DNA of 64,000 nucleotides from Burkholderiales bacterium Ga0077543 (GTDB lineage: Bacteria > Pseudomonadota > Gammaproteobacteria > Burkholderiales > Burkholderiaceae_C), in the NCBI GenBank assembly GCA_001464055.1, contig LNET01000096.1, forward strand, positions 1-64,000, read 5' to 3'. This document shows positions 14,730-22,689 of this stretch, one piece after another. Under the pieces are notes generated by a model that worked only from the letters and a program-made list of their open reading frames with translations, was not told where the DNA came from and made no database searches. The first letter of the stretch is position 1. Every line of letters starts with the position of its first letter. The position numbers and the translations under genes are program-made.

Positions 14730-15404
14730 TCAGGGCAGGCGCCGGCGGACGGTCTGTCGCCGGGCTGCGAGCAAGCCGAGCAGACCCAAGCCCAGCAGGG
14801 CGGCGCTGCCGGGTTCCGGAACGGCGGTGAGTGTTCCGAAACGGAAGTCGTCAAACGCCACGTTGTTGGCCGCCGAAAAGAACCGGACCGAGTGGATTCC
14901 GGGGGCCGATACCGTCAACGTCGCGCCCACCCCGTTGACATCGATCTGGGTGTCACCCGCGATCTGGATGCCTTGAACATCGAAGGCCTGCAGGAAAACG
15001 TTCTGGTTCGTGCCGATGAGGTCACCGCGCACGGACACCAGGTCGGTGACGGCTGGTGTCGAAGTCACGCCAGGAACAAAGAAGCTCGCGATGATCGGTT
15101 GCGAATAGAAGAGCCGGCCATCGGCTCGCACGCCGCCGATGCCGTTGATGCCGCTGGTGGCGTGCCCGGAACCCAGCTGCACAGCGGCCACGAAGCTCGC
15201 CTCTTGCGAGCGGAAAGCCACCCCCAGCGTCGACAGGTATTGGTCAGACAGCTGCGACGCCGCGGGCACTGGGGAGTTCCCGCTGGGCATGCCCGACAGA
15301 CCTTCAAAGTCGATGACGACCTGGGCCTGCGCGAGTGCGGCTGCACTCCAGAAGAACACACAGACGGCTGATTTGGCCAGCAGGGTCGACATTCGCAGCA
15401 TCAT
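14730..15404 (-). CDS. PEP-CTERM sorted exported protein
   Basis: 224 residues. The N-terminal signal peptide ends AALAQAQ; a beta-rich body begins VVIDFEGLSGMPSG, and the C-terminus is a canonical PEP-CTERM anchor: VPEPGS, a hydrophobic helix (AALLGLGLLGLLA) and a basic tail (ARRQTVRRR). By family it would be cut and processed by an exosortase and end up on the cell surface or in the exopolysaccharide matrix. GGAGG precedes the ATG at 15404. No exosortase gene is in the window, so its sorting machinery is elsewhere. A perfect palindrome lies 37 bp upstream. Confidence 0.9.
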   Translation of the reverse strand: MMLRMSTLLAKSAVCVFFWSAAALAQAQVVIDFEGLSGMPSGNSPVPAASQLSDQYLSTLGVAFRSQEASFVAAVQLGSGHATSGINGIGGVRADGRLFYSQPIIASFFVPGVTSTPAVTDLVSVRGDLIGTNQNVFLQAFDVQGIQIAGDTQIDVNGVGATLTVSAPGIHSVRFFSAANNVAFDDFRFGTLTAVPEPGSAALLGLGLLGLLAARRQTVRRRLP

Positions 15405-15440
15405 GATCCTCCGTTGAGATTTGCATTCGGAAACTGTGAA

Positions 15441-15458
15441 GGTGCAATAGGTTGCACC
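15441..15458. promoter_or_regulatory. Palindrome upstream of the PEP-CTERM gene
   Basis: Perfect 7-bp inverted repeat GGTGCAA-TAGG-TTGCACC in the leader of the PEP-CTERM gene. It looks like a dimeric repressor or activator site. The rest of the 302-bp gap (15405-15706) shows no gene; bases 15500-15550 are G/C runs. The sigma-54 spacing (GG-N10-GC) is not met. Confidence 0.4.
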
Positions 15459-15706
15459 TGCATGGCTGCAGCATGCCGGGCCACCGTTCCGCCATCGTCA
15501 ATCGTTCCGCCCCGTGGGGCCCCTCGTGTGGGGGGTGGGCGCCGGGGGCAGGCTTCTAGAATCCGGCGGCGGTCGTTCTTCCGGACCAGTCCGGTCCCAG
15601 GTCTCTCGGACTCCGGCTTGGCGCGGGCGCAGGGCAGGGCCCCTGGGCCCACCTTCCTGGCGAAGTCGCAGCACCCGTCCCGGCCGAAGGCGGCTTCAGA
15701 CACCCC

Positions 15707-16405
15707 ATGACCCACTCTTCATTCGGCTCGGGCCCGGGCAGCCAGACCCCCGATGGCTGCTCCGTCGACCTGTACCGCCGGCTGCCCTATCTGGGCGACC
15801 TGCAGGACGTCGAATCGGAATTGCTGAAGTTCCCGGCGGCCCTGGAACTGGGCTGCGGCACCGGCCGGCTGTGCCTGCGGCTGCAGCAACTGGGGCTGCA
15901 GCCCACGGGGGTGGACGAATCGGCCGAGATGCTGGCGCACCTGCCGCCCGGGGTGGCGGGCATCCAGTCGGCCATCGAGACGCTGGACGCGGGCCGCCAT
16001 TGGCCGGTGGTGCTGCTGCCCAGCCACCTGATCAACCACCCGGACGAATCGACCCGCCGGCGGTTCGTGCAGGCCGCCAGAAGACACCTGGCCCCCGGCG
16101 GCATCTTCTTCGCCAAGCGCCATTCGCCGCACTGGCTGGCCGCGGCCACGCCCGGGCGGCTGGGTGCGGCCGGCGGCGTTGTGCTGGTGGCCGAACACGT
16201 GGCGCGCGACGGCGACCTGGTCTCGATGCGGCTGCGGTACGAAGCCGATGACGCCGCGTGGACGCAGTCGTTCACCACGCGCAGCCTGGAACAGGCAGAC
16301 ATCGAAGTCCTGCTTGCAGCCTGCGGGTTCGGCAGCTTTCGTTGGCTGGGTGAGCAAGGGCTGTGGCTCATGGCATCCGCCTGCGATACCGTTGTGCCGT
16401 GCTGA
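15707..16405 (+). CDS. Class I SAM-dependent methyltransferase
   Basis: 232-residue methyltransferase. Motif I is ALELGCGTGRLCLRLQQLG, the acidic residue after strand 2 is in PTGVDESAEML, motif II-like is WPVVLLPSHLINHPDE and motif III HLAPGGIFFAKRHSP. Cytosolic. The acceptor is unknown; the N-terminus DLYRRLPYLGDLQDVESEL is typical of small-molecule methyltransferases. It is unrelated in sequence to the fragment near 0.5 kb. Not obviously in an operon. Confidence 0.82.
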   Translation: MTHSSFGSGPGSQTPDGCSVDLYRRLPYLGDLQDVESELLKFPAALELGCGTGRLCLRLQQLGLQPTGVDESAEMLAHLPPGVAGIQSAIETLDAGRHWPVVLLPSHLINHPDESTRRRFVQAARRHLAPGGIFFAKRHSPHWLAAATPGRLGAAGGVVLVAEHVARDGDLVSMRLRYEADDAAWTQSFTTRSLEQADIEVLLAACGFGSFRWLGEQGLWLMASACDTVVPC

Positions 16406-16435
16406 AATCGCGTTAGGCCGCAGAATCGAAGCGCC

Positions 16436-17035
16436 ATGCAGTTCCGTCGCACCTTCAACCAGCGAACCATTGCGCTCTTGCTCGCCTGCGCGCTCACGTT
16501 CGGGCCGCTGCTTGCGCTGAACTTTCGCAGCCTGCCAAGGACAACAGAGAATGCATTCGAGAGAGTCTCCTATTTGAGACTTCCACAGGCGCCAACCACG
16601 GCACCTGAACCGGCAAAGCCGCCCAGCGTAGGAAAGACCAGGAGACTCGTCGGTTCACCGAGGGCAACAAAGACCGCCGAATCGACTGCCCCACCTACTG
16701 CCGTCACTGAATACACCCCTACGTTGGAGGTGGTCCAACCCATCTCCGCAGCCAAAGCAGAAGCGCCAGAACGAGCTGAATTACCAGCAAGTGCGCCAAT
16801 CAAACTTGATCTGGCCACTGTTCGTGCAGCGAACCGGGCATCCAAGAGTGATGTGCGAAACCTGGCAGAGAACAGCGGAACCTACTTCGGGGATGAGCCT
16901 TCGTCCAAGTCCGAGCAGCTCGCTGATGCAATCACCCGTACTGGAAAGGAAGATTGCATCGGTCCGAACCCCGGGGGTTCGATACTGTCTGTCCTCGTCA
17001 TTGCCTATATGGCAGCCAAAGACAAGTGCAAGTAG
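16436..17035 (+). CDS. Membrane-anchored periplasmic protein, unknown
   Basis: 199 residues: a short basic start, one membrane helix (TIALLLACALTFGPLLALNF), a long Pro/Ala/Thr-rich periplasmic linker, and a small conserved-looking C-terminal part (QLADAITRTGKEDCIGPNPGGSILSVLVIAYMAAKDKCK) with two Cys that could form a disulfide. Base composition is clearly lower in G/C than its neighbours, suggesting later acquisition. The heptamer GTTAGGC lies 18 bases before the start. Downstream (17036-17166) one frame ends VAVTDAGRVAYFWVKDVHETDRVF, possibly a remnant of another gene. Confidence 0.65.
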   Translation: MQFRRTFNQRTIALLLACALTFGPLLALNFRSLPRTTENAFERVSYLRLPQAPTTAPEPAKPPSVGKTRRLVGSPRATKTAESTAPPTAVTEYTPTLEVVQPISAAKAEAPERAELPASAPIKLDLATVRAANRASKSDVRNLAENSGTYFGDEPSSKSEQLADAITRTGKEDCIGPNPGGSILSVLVIAYMAAKDKCK

Positions 17036-17218
17036 CGTCGCTGCTGAAGGTGGCCGTGACCGACGCTGGCCGGGTGGCGTACTTCTGGGTGAAGGACGTC
17101 CACGAAACCGACCGCGTGTTCAGCGGTGGCCTGAACAAACGCCAGGTCGGGCTCAGCTGCGATTGACACCGGGGCGCCCGGCAGCCGGTCCAGTGCAAGC
17201 GCAGGGCAAGGTACATTG

Positions 17219-17740
17219 ATGCCCATGCCTTATCTCTTGCCGATCCTCGCCATCTTCGCTGCGCTGGGCATGTGGACGGTGGGTTGGATGTTCGACAGTG
17301 CGGCGATCTTCGCGCTGTCTGTCGTCCTGTCGGCGCCTCTCCTGGGCATGTTGGTCCGGTTCTGGCTGCCGAAACTGGTGGGCCAGTCGCTGCGCGCCGC
17401 GAAGGAACTGGCCTATCGCGACATCGAAGGCCGACACTTCGAATACAAGGGCCGGGCGATGCTGGTTCGCGAAGACCTGGCCGGCGACCGCTGGCTGCGT
17501 ACGCGCGACATCCACAAGATCGTGCCCGGCTTCCCGCGTGACGCCGTGCTGCAGCGCCTGTATCCCCAGGCCTTGGGCCAGGCCGAAGCCCGCCACGGCT
17601 TGTTCCTGCAGGCGCAGGCGCTGGACAGCCACCTGCAGCGCAGCCAGGACGACGCGACGATCCGGTTCCGCCACTGGCTGCAGCGCGAAGTGATCTTTCC
17701 GGCCCAGCGGGCCAGCCAGAAGAACCGAATCCAGACGTGA
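17219..17740 (+). CDS. Membrane-associated hypothetical protein
   Basis: About 173 residues from ATG 17219. Two N-terminal hydrophobic helices (YLLPILAIFAALGMWTVGWM and AAIFALSVVLSAPLLGMLV) are followed by a cytosolic part rich in Arg and Gln (KELAYRDIEGRHFEYKGRAMLVREDLAGDRWLRTRDIHKIVPGF). The stop overlaps the GTG of the next lipoprotein gene by 4 bp, so the two are coupled. The family is not recognised. The context suggests an envelope role. Confidence 0.65.
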   Translation: MPMPYLLPILAIFAALGMWTVGWMFDSAAIFALSVVLSAPLLGMLVRFWLPKLVGQSLRAAKELAYRDIEGRHFEYKGRAMLVREDLAGDRWLRTRDIHKIVPGFPRDAVLQRLYPQALGQAEARHGLFLQAQALDSHLQRSQDDATIRFRHWLQREVIFPAQRASQKNRIQT

Positions 17741-18444
17741 ACCTGCTGATCCCGTTGAACTCGCTGAATACGATGACCCCGCCGGCTTCGCCCATCCCTC
17801 AGGTCCGCCGCGAACGGGTCCTCCCTTCTCCTGCTGGTCGCGCCCGCCGCGGGGCGCTGCTGGCCAGCATGCTGTGGCTGGCGGGTTGCGCCGCGCCCTT
17901 GCCGGCCGTGCAATGGCTGCGCCTGCCGGCGCAGCCGCCCGAACCGCTGCCCACGGCCGCCGCGGCTGGTGCCGGCGTCACCGCCGGCCCGGCCTTGCAG
18001 CTGCTGGGCGCGGTGGGCCTGCCCGGCCACCTCGACCGCAGCGCGCTGCTGGTGCCGCAGGGCAATGCCAGCCTGCAGCCGCTGGGCACGGCGCGCTGGG
18101 CCGAGCCGCTGCGCGACGCCGTGCCGCGCCTGCTGCGGGCCGACCTGGCACGGCTTCTGGGTGCGCCGGTGTGGGGTTCGCCGCTGCCGCCTGGCGTGCC
18201 GCCGCCGCTGCAACTGCGGCTGGAACTCCACGCGCTGGACGTGGCGCCCGACCTGCGCAGCCTGCGCCTGCAGGCGCGTTGGTCACTGGCCGACCCGTTG
18301 GGCACGCGCCCGCCCAGCCTGCACGAAGCCGGCTTCGACACGCCAGCGGCTTCAGCCGACGCCGACGCTCTGGCCCAGGCCCACCGGCGGGCGCTGTGGA
18401 CCCTGGCGCAGCAGGTGGCGGCCAGCACGGCGGGCTGGCGCTAG
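17737..18444 (+). CDS. PqiC/YmbA-like envelope lipoprotein
   Basis: Lipoprotein with a lipobox LAGC after SMLW (signal from about residue 40 of the longest frame; ATG 17773 is an alternative start). The body resembles PqiC, the auxiliary lipoprotein of MCE-type lipid transport: LQLLGAVGLPGHLDRSALLV, then ARWAEPLRDAVPRLLRADLARLL. No pqiA, pqiB or mce gene is adjacent, so it is an orphan of that system. It is coupled to the membrane protein upstream. The PqiC call rests on the pattern only. Confidence 0.6.
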   Translation: MNLLIPLNSLNTMTPPASPIPQVRRERVLPSPAGRARRGALLASMLWLAGCAAPLPAVQWLRLPAQPPEPLPTAAAAGAGVTAGPALQLLGAVGLPGHLDRSALLVPQGNASLQPLGTARWAEPLRDAVPRLLRADLARLLGAPVWGSPLPPGVPPPLQLRLELHALDVAPDLRSLRLQARWSLADPLGTRPPSLHEAGFDTPAASADADALAQAHRRALWTLAQQVAASTAGWR

Positions 18445-18541
18445 TCCAGTGCGCCGCGTTGTGCGCCTGGCCAACCGGCACCGGCCGGTCGAGGTGTGTC
18501 TTGCCGGCCTGCGGCCCGTGGCAGCTGCGCTGCCTGGCCTG

Positions 18542-18573
18542 GGCTTTCAAGGGGCGGCTGCCGCTTGAAAGCC
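18542..18573. terminator. Candidate bidirectional terminator hairpin
   Basis: Perfect 10-bp stem GGCTTTCAAG / CTTGAAAGCC with a 12-base loop, placed between the convergent lipoprotein and hydrolase genes. A T tract is lacking, so intrinsic termination is not certain. Confidence 0.5.
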
Positions 18574-18628
18574 TGTCTGATGACCGGGGCGCAACGAAGC
18601 CCGACGCCCGAGAAGGCGCCCGGCTTGG

Positions 18629-20044
18629 CTAGGGCCGCTCGCGTGCCGGCACCCTGGTTTCCAGGGCCGGCGGCGTGTAGGTCGGGCTGAACCTGCAGCC
18701 CACGCCGGCGCTGAAGTTCGTCAACGCCGCGGTGCAGGCGTTTGCAACGCTCTGCGGTGTCGGCTTCTGGCCATTCTCAACCCACTGCACCAGCGACGAC
18801 AGCAGGCCGACATAGGTCGCGTCGCTGATGTAGCTGTGCGACTCGGCGGCATTGACGAAGGTCTGAACCAGGCGGTCCGAGGTGCCTGACTGCTGCATCA
18901 GGGTTCGGAAGTAGGCGTCGAGTTCCACGAAGGCGGTCGGATCGTCGATCCACTTGACCGTGATCACCGGCACTGGAATGCGCCCGGCGTAGTCGGTGTC
19001 CGCAGCGAAGTTCCGGAAGGCCGCGGGGTCGGCCCTGAAGCGCGGGACGGCGGCATTCAGTGCCGCGTCATTGGTAGTTCCCGTGTAGACGGCGCCGATG
19101 TTGCCGAACGGGCTGCCGCCATGGCGCTGGCTGATGTCCTGGAAATGCCGCGTGCCCCAGGCCAGGTGGCTGACGATCTGGTTCTCGGCAATCTTCACCG
19201 CCCCCAGGATCGTGGCGATCTTCGCGGCCTGTTCGGGCGTGCGCTGTGCAGGCGCCCGGTTCAGGGCCAGGCACTCGTTGACGCGTGCGGTGAGGTTGGC
19301 ATTGGTCGGGGGGGTGACACCTGCTGGAAACCCGATGTTCAACGGGTACTGGGTTTCGGTGGGGCGCGGGTGGTTGTTGCACAGGTGCTGGTAGATCGCC
19401 CGCAGGTCCATCCGGAAGTCGTACGACCGGGTTCCGCCGGCCAGCACACCGGCGCTGAGCAACACGGCGTCGTAGGGTTGTTCCCCGACGGTGTTGCGGG
19501 TGTAGGTCTCCGCGGCTTTGGCCGCGACACTGCCACCCCACGACTGCCCGTGCAGGATGGTCATGCTGGGCTTCCCGATGTGATTGCGGAAGATGCCCCG
19601 CAGTCGCTCGGTGTCCTCGGCAGCGCGGCTGACCTCGACGCCGGGCCGGAAGGCGCTGCCCGCCAGGGCATACCCGGCCCGCACCATGATGTCCCAGCGG
19701 TCCAGGACTTCGGCGGCGCGGTCCGGGTTGGGGTTGAGGTCGGGTCCGCCGTGTGCGTGCAACAGCAGACGGCCGTTCCAGTTGGGCGGCACGGCAATGA
19801 TGTAGGCCGAACCCTTCGAGTTCGTGCCGGTGTAGCAGGTGGTGTTGGCGGGCACGTTCAGCGCCAGCGCCGCGCCCGCCGAGTCCACGGTGGGGCAGGC
19901 CGTTCGCGTGGGCGCGGCTTCCGCGGCTGCTGCCGGGCCGGTGATCTCGTCGTCGCCACCGCCGCAGCCCACCAGGGCCGATGCGGCCGAGCTCAGCGCC
20001 AGCACGCGCAGCGCGCGCTGCATGTTCCATCGTGTCATCGTCAT
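18629..20044 (-). CDS. Secreted alpha/beta-hydrolase lipoprotein
   Basis: 471 residues from ATG 20044 (GGAG just upstream). Signal with lipobox LVGC (Cys 27), then a low-complexity linker. The hydrolase core shows the oxyanion strand (NGRLLLHAHGGPDL) and nucleophile elbow GQSWGG (GxSxG). PVPVITVKWIDDPTAFVEL holds a likely acid region and AESHSYIS a likely catalytic His. It resembles outer-membrane or periplasmic esterases of Burkholderiales; the substrate may be an ester or polyester oligomer. Divergent from the LysR gene with a shared 146-bp control region. Confidence 0.75.
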   Translation of the reverse strand: MTMTRWNMQRALRVLALSSAASALVGCGGGDDEITGPAAAAEAAPTRTACPTVDSAGAALALNVPANTTCYTGTNSKGSAYIIAVPPNWNGRLLLHAHGGPDLNPNPDRAAEVLDRWDIMVRAGYALAGSAFRPGVEVSRAAEDTERLRGIFRNHIGKPSMTILHGQSWGGSVAAKAAETYTRNTVGEQPYDAVLLSAGVLAGGTRSYDFRMDLRAIYQHLCNNHPRPTETQYPLNIGFPAGVTPPTNANLTARVNECLALNRAPAQRTPEQAAKIATILGAVKIAENQIVSHLAWGTRHFQDISQRHGGSPFGNIGAVYTGTTNDAALNAAVPRFRADPAAFRNFAADTDYAGRIPVPVITVKWIDDPTAFVELDAYFRTLMQQSGTSDRLVQTFVNAAESHSYISDATYVGLLSSLVQWVENGQKPTPQSVANACTAALTNFSAGVGCRFSPTYTPPALETRVPARERP

Positions 20045-20121
20045 GTCTCCGGTCGTGTTTTTGGTGGTCACGATCTTCGGCAGGCACGGCGCAAAGATCA
20101 AATAGCCGGGGTGTCTGGGAT

Positions 20122-20140
20122 CCATACACAGAGCGTATGG
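20122..20140. promoter_or_regulatory. LysR-type binding site
   Basis: CCATAC-N7-GTATGG, a perfect inverted repeat containing ATAC-N7-GTAT, the box used by BenM/CatM-type LysR regulators. It lies between the divergent hydrolase and lysR genes, 51 bp before the lysR start, where a self-regulating LysR protein would bind. Confidence 0.65.
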
Positions 20141-20190
20141 ACATCGCCGGCAAGCCCGCTGTCCGACATGGCCTCGCATACCATCTCCCC

Positions 20191-21102
20191 ATGGACATCA
20201 GGCAACTGCGCTATTTCGCGGCGGTGGCCCAGTCGGGGCATCTGACGCGTGCTGCGGTATCCCTGGGCATCCAGCAACCACCGCTCACCCAGCAGCTGCG
20301 TCGGCTCGAGGCGGAGATCGGCATGGCGCTCTTCGAACGCCACCCCAAGGGCATGCGGCTGACCGAGGCCGGGCAGGCCCTGCAGCAGGATGCAGAGCGG
20401 CTCCTGGCCGACTTCGACGCGCTGTGCCAGCGGCTGCGCGAGCGCGCCGACGGCGAGCGGGGCACACTGTCGGTCGCCTTCACCAGTTCTTCGGCGGCCC
20501 ACGGTTTCACGCCCATGGCCCTGCGCGAAATGCGCCAGCACCACCCGCATGTGGATCTGCGTATCGTCGAAGACCATGCGGGCGCCGTGATCGAGGCCGT
20601 GGACTCGGCCCGTCTTCACGCCGGTCTCATTCGCTGGCCCGTCTCGCAGCCGCCGGGACTTCAGTTCGACACGCTGCTGCGCGAACCGGTGCTGTTGGCG
20701 TTCTCGGCCGACCATGCCCTGGCCAGGCTGCCTGCGGGCAAGGCGCTGCCGCTGCGCTGCCTGCACGATGAGCCCTTGATCCTGGTGCGCCGGCCCGGCG
20801 CTCCGGGCCTGTATGCCCGATTGCTGGAGATCTGCGAGCGCGCAGGCGTCAAGCCGCGTGTGGTGGCCGAGGTCGAACGCATGATGACCAACCTGAATCT
20901 GGTGGCTGCGGGAACCGGCCTGACGGTGGTGCCGGCCTCGATGAGCGGCCACCACCCGAACGCCATCCAGTACCGGCGGCTGCAGGCGTCGGTGCGGCTG
21001 GATGCGCCGCTGACCCTGGTCACGCGCAAGGCCGATGCGTCGCCGCTGACGCGGCTGTTCGGCAACCGCCTGCGCGCGCTGGCTCGCCAATGGCAGGCCT
21101 GA
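20191..21102 (+). CDS. LysR-family transcriptional regulator
   Basis: 303 residues. Winged helix-turn-helix at the N-terminus (MDIRQLRYFAAVAQSGHLTRAAVSLGIQQPPLTQQLRRLEAEIGMALFER), then a periplasmic-binding-like effector domain from about residue 90 (GTLSVAFTSSSAAHGFTPMALREMRQHHPHVDLRIVEDHA). Similar to CatM/BenM-type regulators of aromatic or organic acid use. The divergent hydrolase and the overlapping Bug protein are its likely targets. Start at ATG 20191 from the conserved MDIRQLRYF. Confidence 0.9.
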   Translation: MDIRQLRYFAAVAQSGHLTRAAVSLGIQQPPLTQQLRRLEAEIGMALFERHPKGMRLTEAGQALQQDAERLLADFDALCQRLRERADGERGTLSVAFTSSSAAHGFTPMALREMRQHHPHVDLRIVEDHAGAVIEAVDSARLHAGLIRWPVSQPPGLQFDTLLREPVLLAFSADHALARLPAGKALPLRCLHDEPLILVRRPGAPGLYARLLEICERAGVKPRVVAEVERMMTNLNLVAAGTGLTVVPASMSGHHPNAIQYRRLQASVRLDAPLTLVTRKADASPLTRLFGNRLRALARQWQA

Positions 21103-22061
21103 CGCGGCGCGCGGCGCTGGGCTTCGCGCTGGCTGGCACCCTGCCTGCCAGGGGCACCGAGGCCACGGGCTGGCCGGTGCCACGCCTCACGCTGATGCTG
21201 GCATACCCGCCCGGCGGCATTTCTGACCGCCTGGGCCAGGATCTGGCTGCCCGCCTGCGCCGTATCTTCGGCCTGACCGTGTTCGCTGAATACCGGCCTG
21301 GCGCTGGCGGCGCATTGGCCATGGAGCGGCTGTCGCAGGCAGCCGGCGATGGCAGCGTGCTGCTGCTGAGCGCGGTGACACCGCTGACCCTGGCGCCCTG
21401 GCTGGGGCCCCTGCGCTACGACCCGGTCCATGGTGTCGTGCCCTTGCGCGCCCTGGCGGACACGCCCATGCTGGTGGTGGGTTCATCCAGGCTGCAGGCC
21501 CAGGACTGGGCCGGCATGGTCGAACAGGCCCGCGCCCAGGCCGGCGGCCTGCGCTGGGCGACCTCGGGGTTTGCCAGTACGGGACATCTGCTGATGGAGC
21601 AGGTGCGCCTGGACACCGGAGCGCCGTTCGTCCATGTGCCCTATGCCGGAGGTGGGCGGCAGCTGCAGGACGCGCTGGCCGGGCACTTCGAGCTGCTCAG
21701 CACGAACCTCGCGGCCGATCAGCTGGCCTGGGTGCAGCAGGGTCGGCTGAAAGCCCTGGCATTGGGTGCGCCGACGCGCCACCCCAGGCTCCCCGCGCTG
21801 CCCACGCTGAGCGAGCTGGGGCACCCTGAGGCCAACCGCTGGTCGACCTTCGGCCTGTTCGCGCCAGGCAGCCTGTCGCCCGCCTTGCGCCAGCGCCTGT
21901 CTGCGCGCCTTGCCGAAGCGCTGGACGATGACTGGCGCGACTTCGTGCGCAGCCAGCACAGCGAACCTGCCTCGATGGGTGGCGAACGCTTCGTGGCCTG
22001 GCTGGAAGAGTCGTCGCGCCGCAACCGGCAGCTCGTGAACGAGCCGGGCTTCGCCCGCTGA
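21090..22061 (+). CDS. Bug/TctC-family solute-binding protein
   Basis: 323 residues, overlapping the lysR stop by 13 bp. Tat/Sec-like leader with RR (TRRAALGFALAGTLPA), then the Bug fold: LTLMLAYPPGGISDRLGQDLAARL, FAEYRPGAGGALAMERL, HVPYAGGGRQLQDALAGHFELL. Bug proteins bind carboxylates or aromatic acids in the periplasm; some feed tripartite TctAB transporters, most are orphans, as here. Probably senses or captures the product of the hydrolase. Confidence 0.88.
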   Translation: MAGLTRRAALGFALAGTLPARGTEATGWPVPRLTLMLAYPPGGISDRLGQDLAARLRRIFGLTVFAEYRPGAGGALAMERLSQAAGDGSVLLLSAVTPLTLAPWLGPLRYDPVHGVVPLRALADTPMLVVGSSRLQAQDWAGMVEQARAQAGGLRWATSGFASTGHLLMEQVRLDTGAPFVHVPYAGGGRQLQDALAGHFELLSTNLAADQLAWVQQGRLKALALGAPTRHPRLPALPTLSELGHPEANRWSTFGLFAPGSLSPALRQRLSARLAEALDDDWRDFVRSQHSEPASMGGERFVAWLEESSRRNRQLVNEPGFAR

Positions 22062-22077
22062 GGCGACCCGGCGGCGT

Positions 22078-22689
22078 TCACTTCGGCGCAGCCTTCGCCG
22101 CGGCCACCAGGCGCGCGAGCTCCTCGCCGCTCTTGTAGTGCGGCACGCGCAGCACCATGCGCTTGCTGCGTTGCCACAGGCTGTTGCTGCCGGCCACTTC
22201 GCTGGCCCAGTACTGGTCGGCCAGGCGCAGGTTGCCGGGCACGTCCAGTTCGAAGGCTTCTTGCGAGCTGCGTCCGCCGAAGATGTACAGCTTGCCGTCG
22301 ATCAGCTTCCAGGCGTCGGCGTCGCCGCCCCAGGGAATGCCGTAGACGATGCCATTGGCGCAGTAGCCGCCGTACTGGGGCAGGTACTTCTGCGGCGCGG
22401 CGTCGAACAGCGCCTTGTGTTCGGCGCTGGCAAAGTGGAAGTCCACGCCCTGGTGCACGCTGCTGAAGCGTGCATCGCCCTGCACGTAGCGACCCTGGGT
22501 GAAGTAGGCCACCAGGTCGGCGCCTTTCAGCATCAGCCGGCCGGCGCTTTCGGTGGCCACGGCATTCACCGGGCGCAGGCTGCCCGCAGGGTTCTGTGCG
22601 GTCATGGCGCTGCAGCCGGCCAGCAGCGCGGCGGCCACGGTCAAGCTCAGGGTCAAGTTCAGGCGGCGGCTGCGGTTCGGGGTGTTCAT
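22078..22689 (-). CDS. YHS-domain lipoprotein
   Basis: 203 residues. Signal with lipobox LLAGC; the YHS-like domain is KGADLVAYFTQGRYVQGDARFSSVHQGVDFHFASAEHKALFDAAPQKYLPQYGGYCANG, a short domain thought to bind metal, with Cys in GGYC. The C-terminal tail (LWQRSKRMVLRVPHYKSGEEL) is specific to this longer type. Last gene of a three-gene set; its ATG overlaps the ATP-grasp stop by 4 bp. Function unknown, likely periplasmic. Confidence 0.8.
   Translation of the reverse strand: MNTPNRSRRLNLTLSLTVAAALLAGCSAMTAQNPAGSLRPVNAVATESAGRLMLKGADLVAYFTQGRYVQGDARFSSVHQGVDFHFASAEHKALFDAAPQKYLPQYGGYCANGIVYGIPWGGDADAWKLIDGKLYIFGGRSSQEAFELDVPGNLRLADQYWASEVAGSNSLWQRSKRMVLRVPHYKSGEELARLVAAAKAAPK

Noticed and set aside
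15441-15458. Sigma-54 promoter for the PEP-CTERM gene
   Set aside because: GG and GC are separated by 11 instead of 10 bases, and the symmetric repeat explains the motif better as a protein-binding palindrome.
16412-16418. Exact GTTAGGC core before the gene at 16436
   Set aside because: The methyltransferase gene ends only 6 bases upstream, leaving no room for an attC element, and a 7-base match is expected by chance several times in a sequence of this length.
17033-17166. Short frame VAVTDAGRVAYFWVKDVHETDRVF after the gene at 16436
   Set aside because: Protein-like but without start, ribosome site or recognisable family; mentioned only as a possible remnant.
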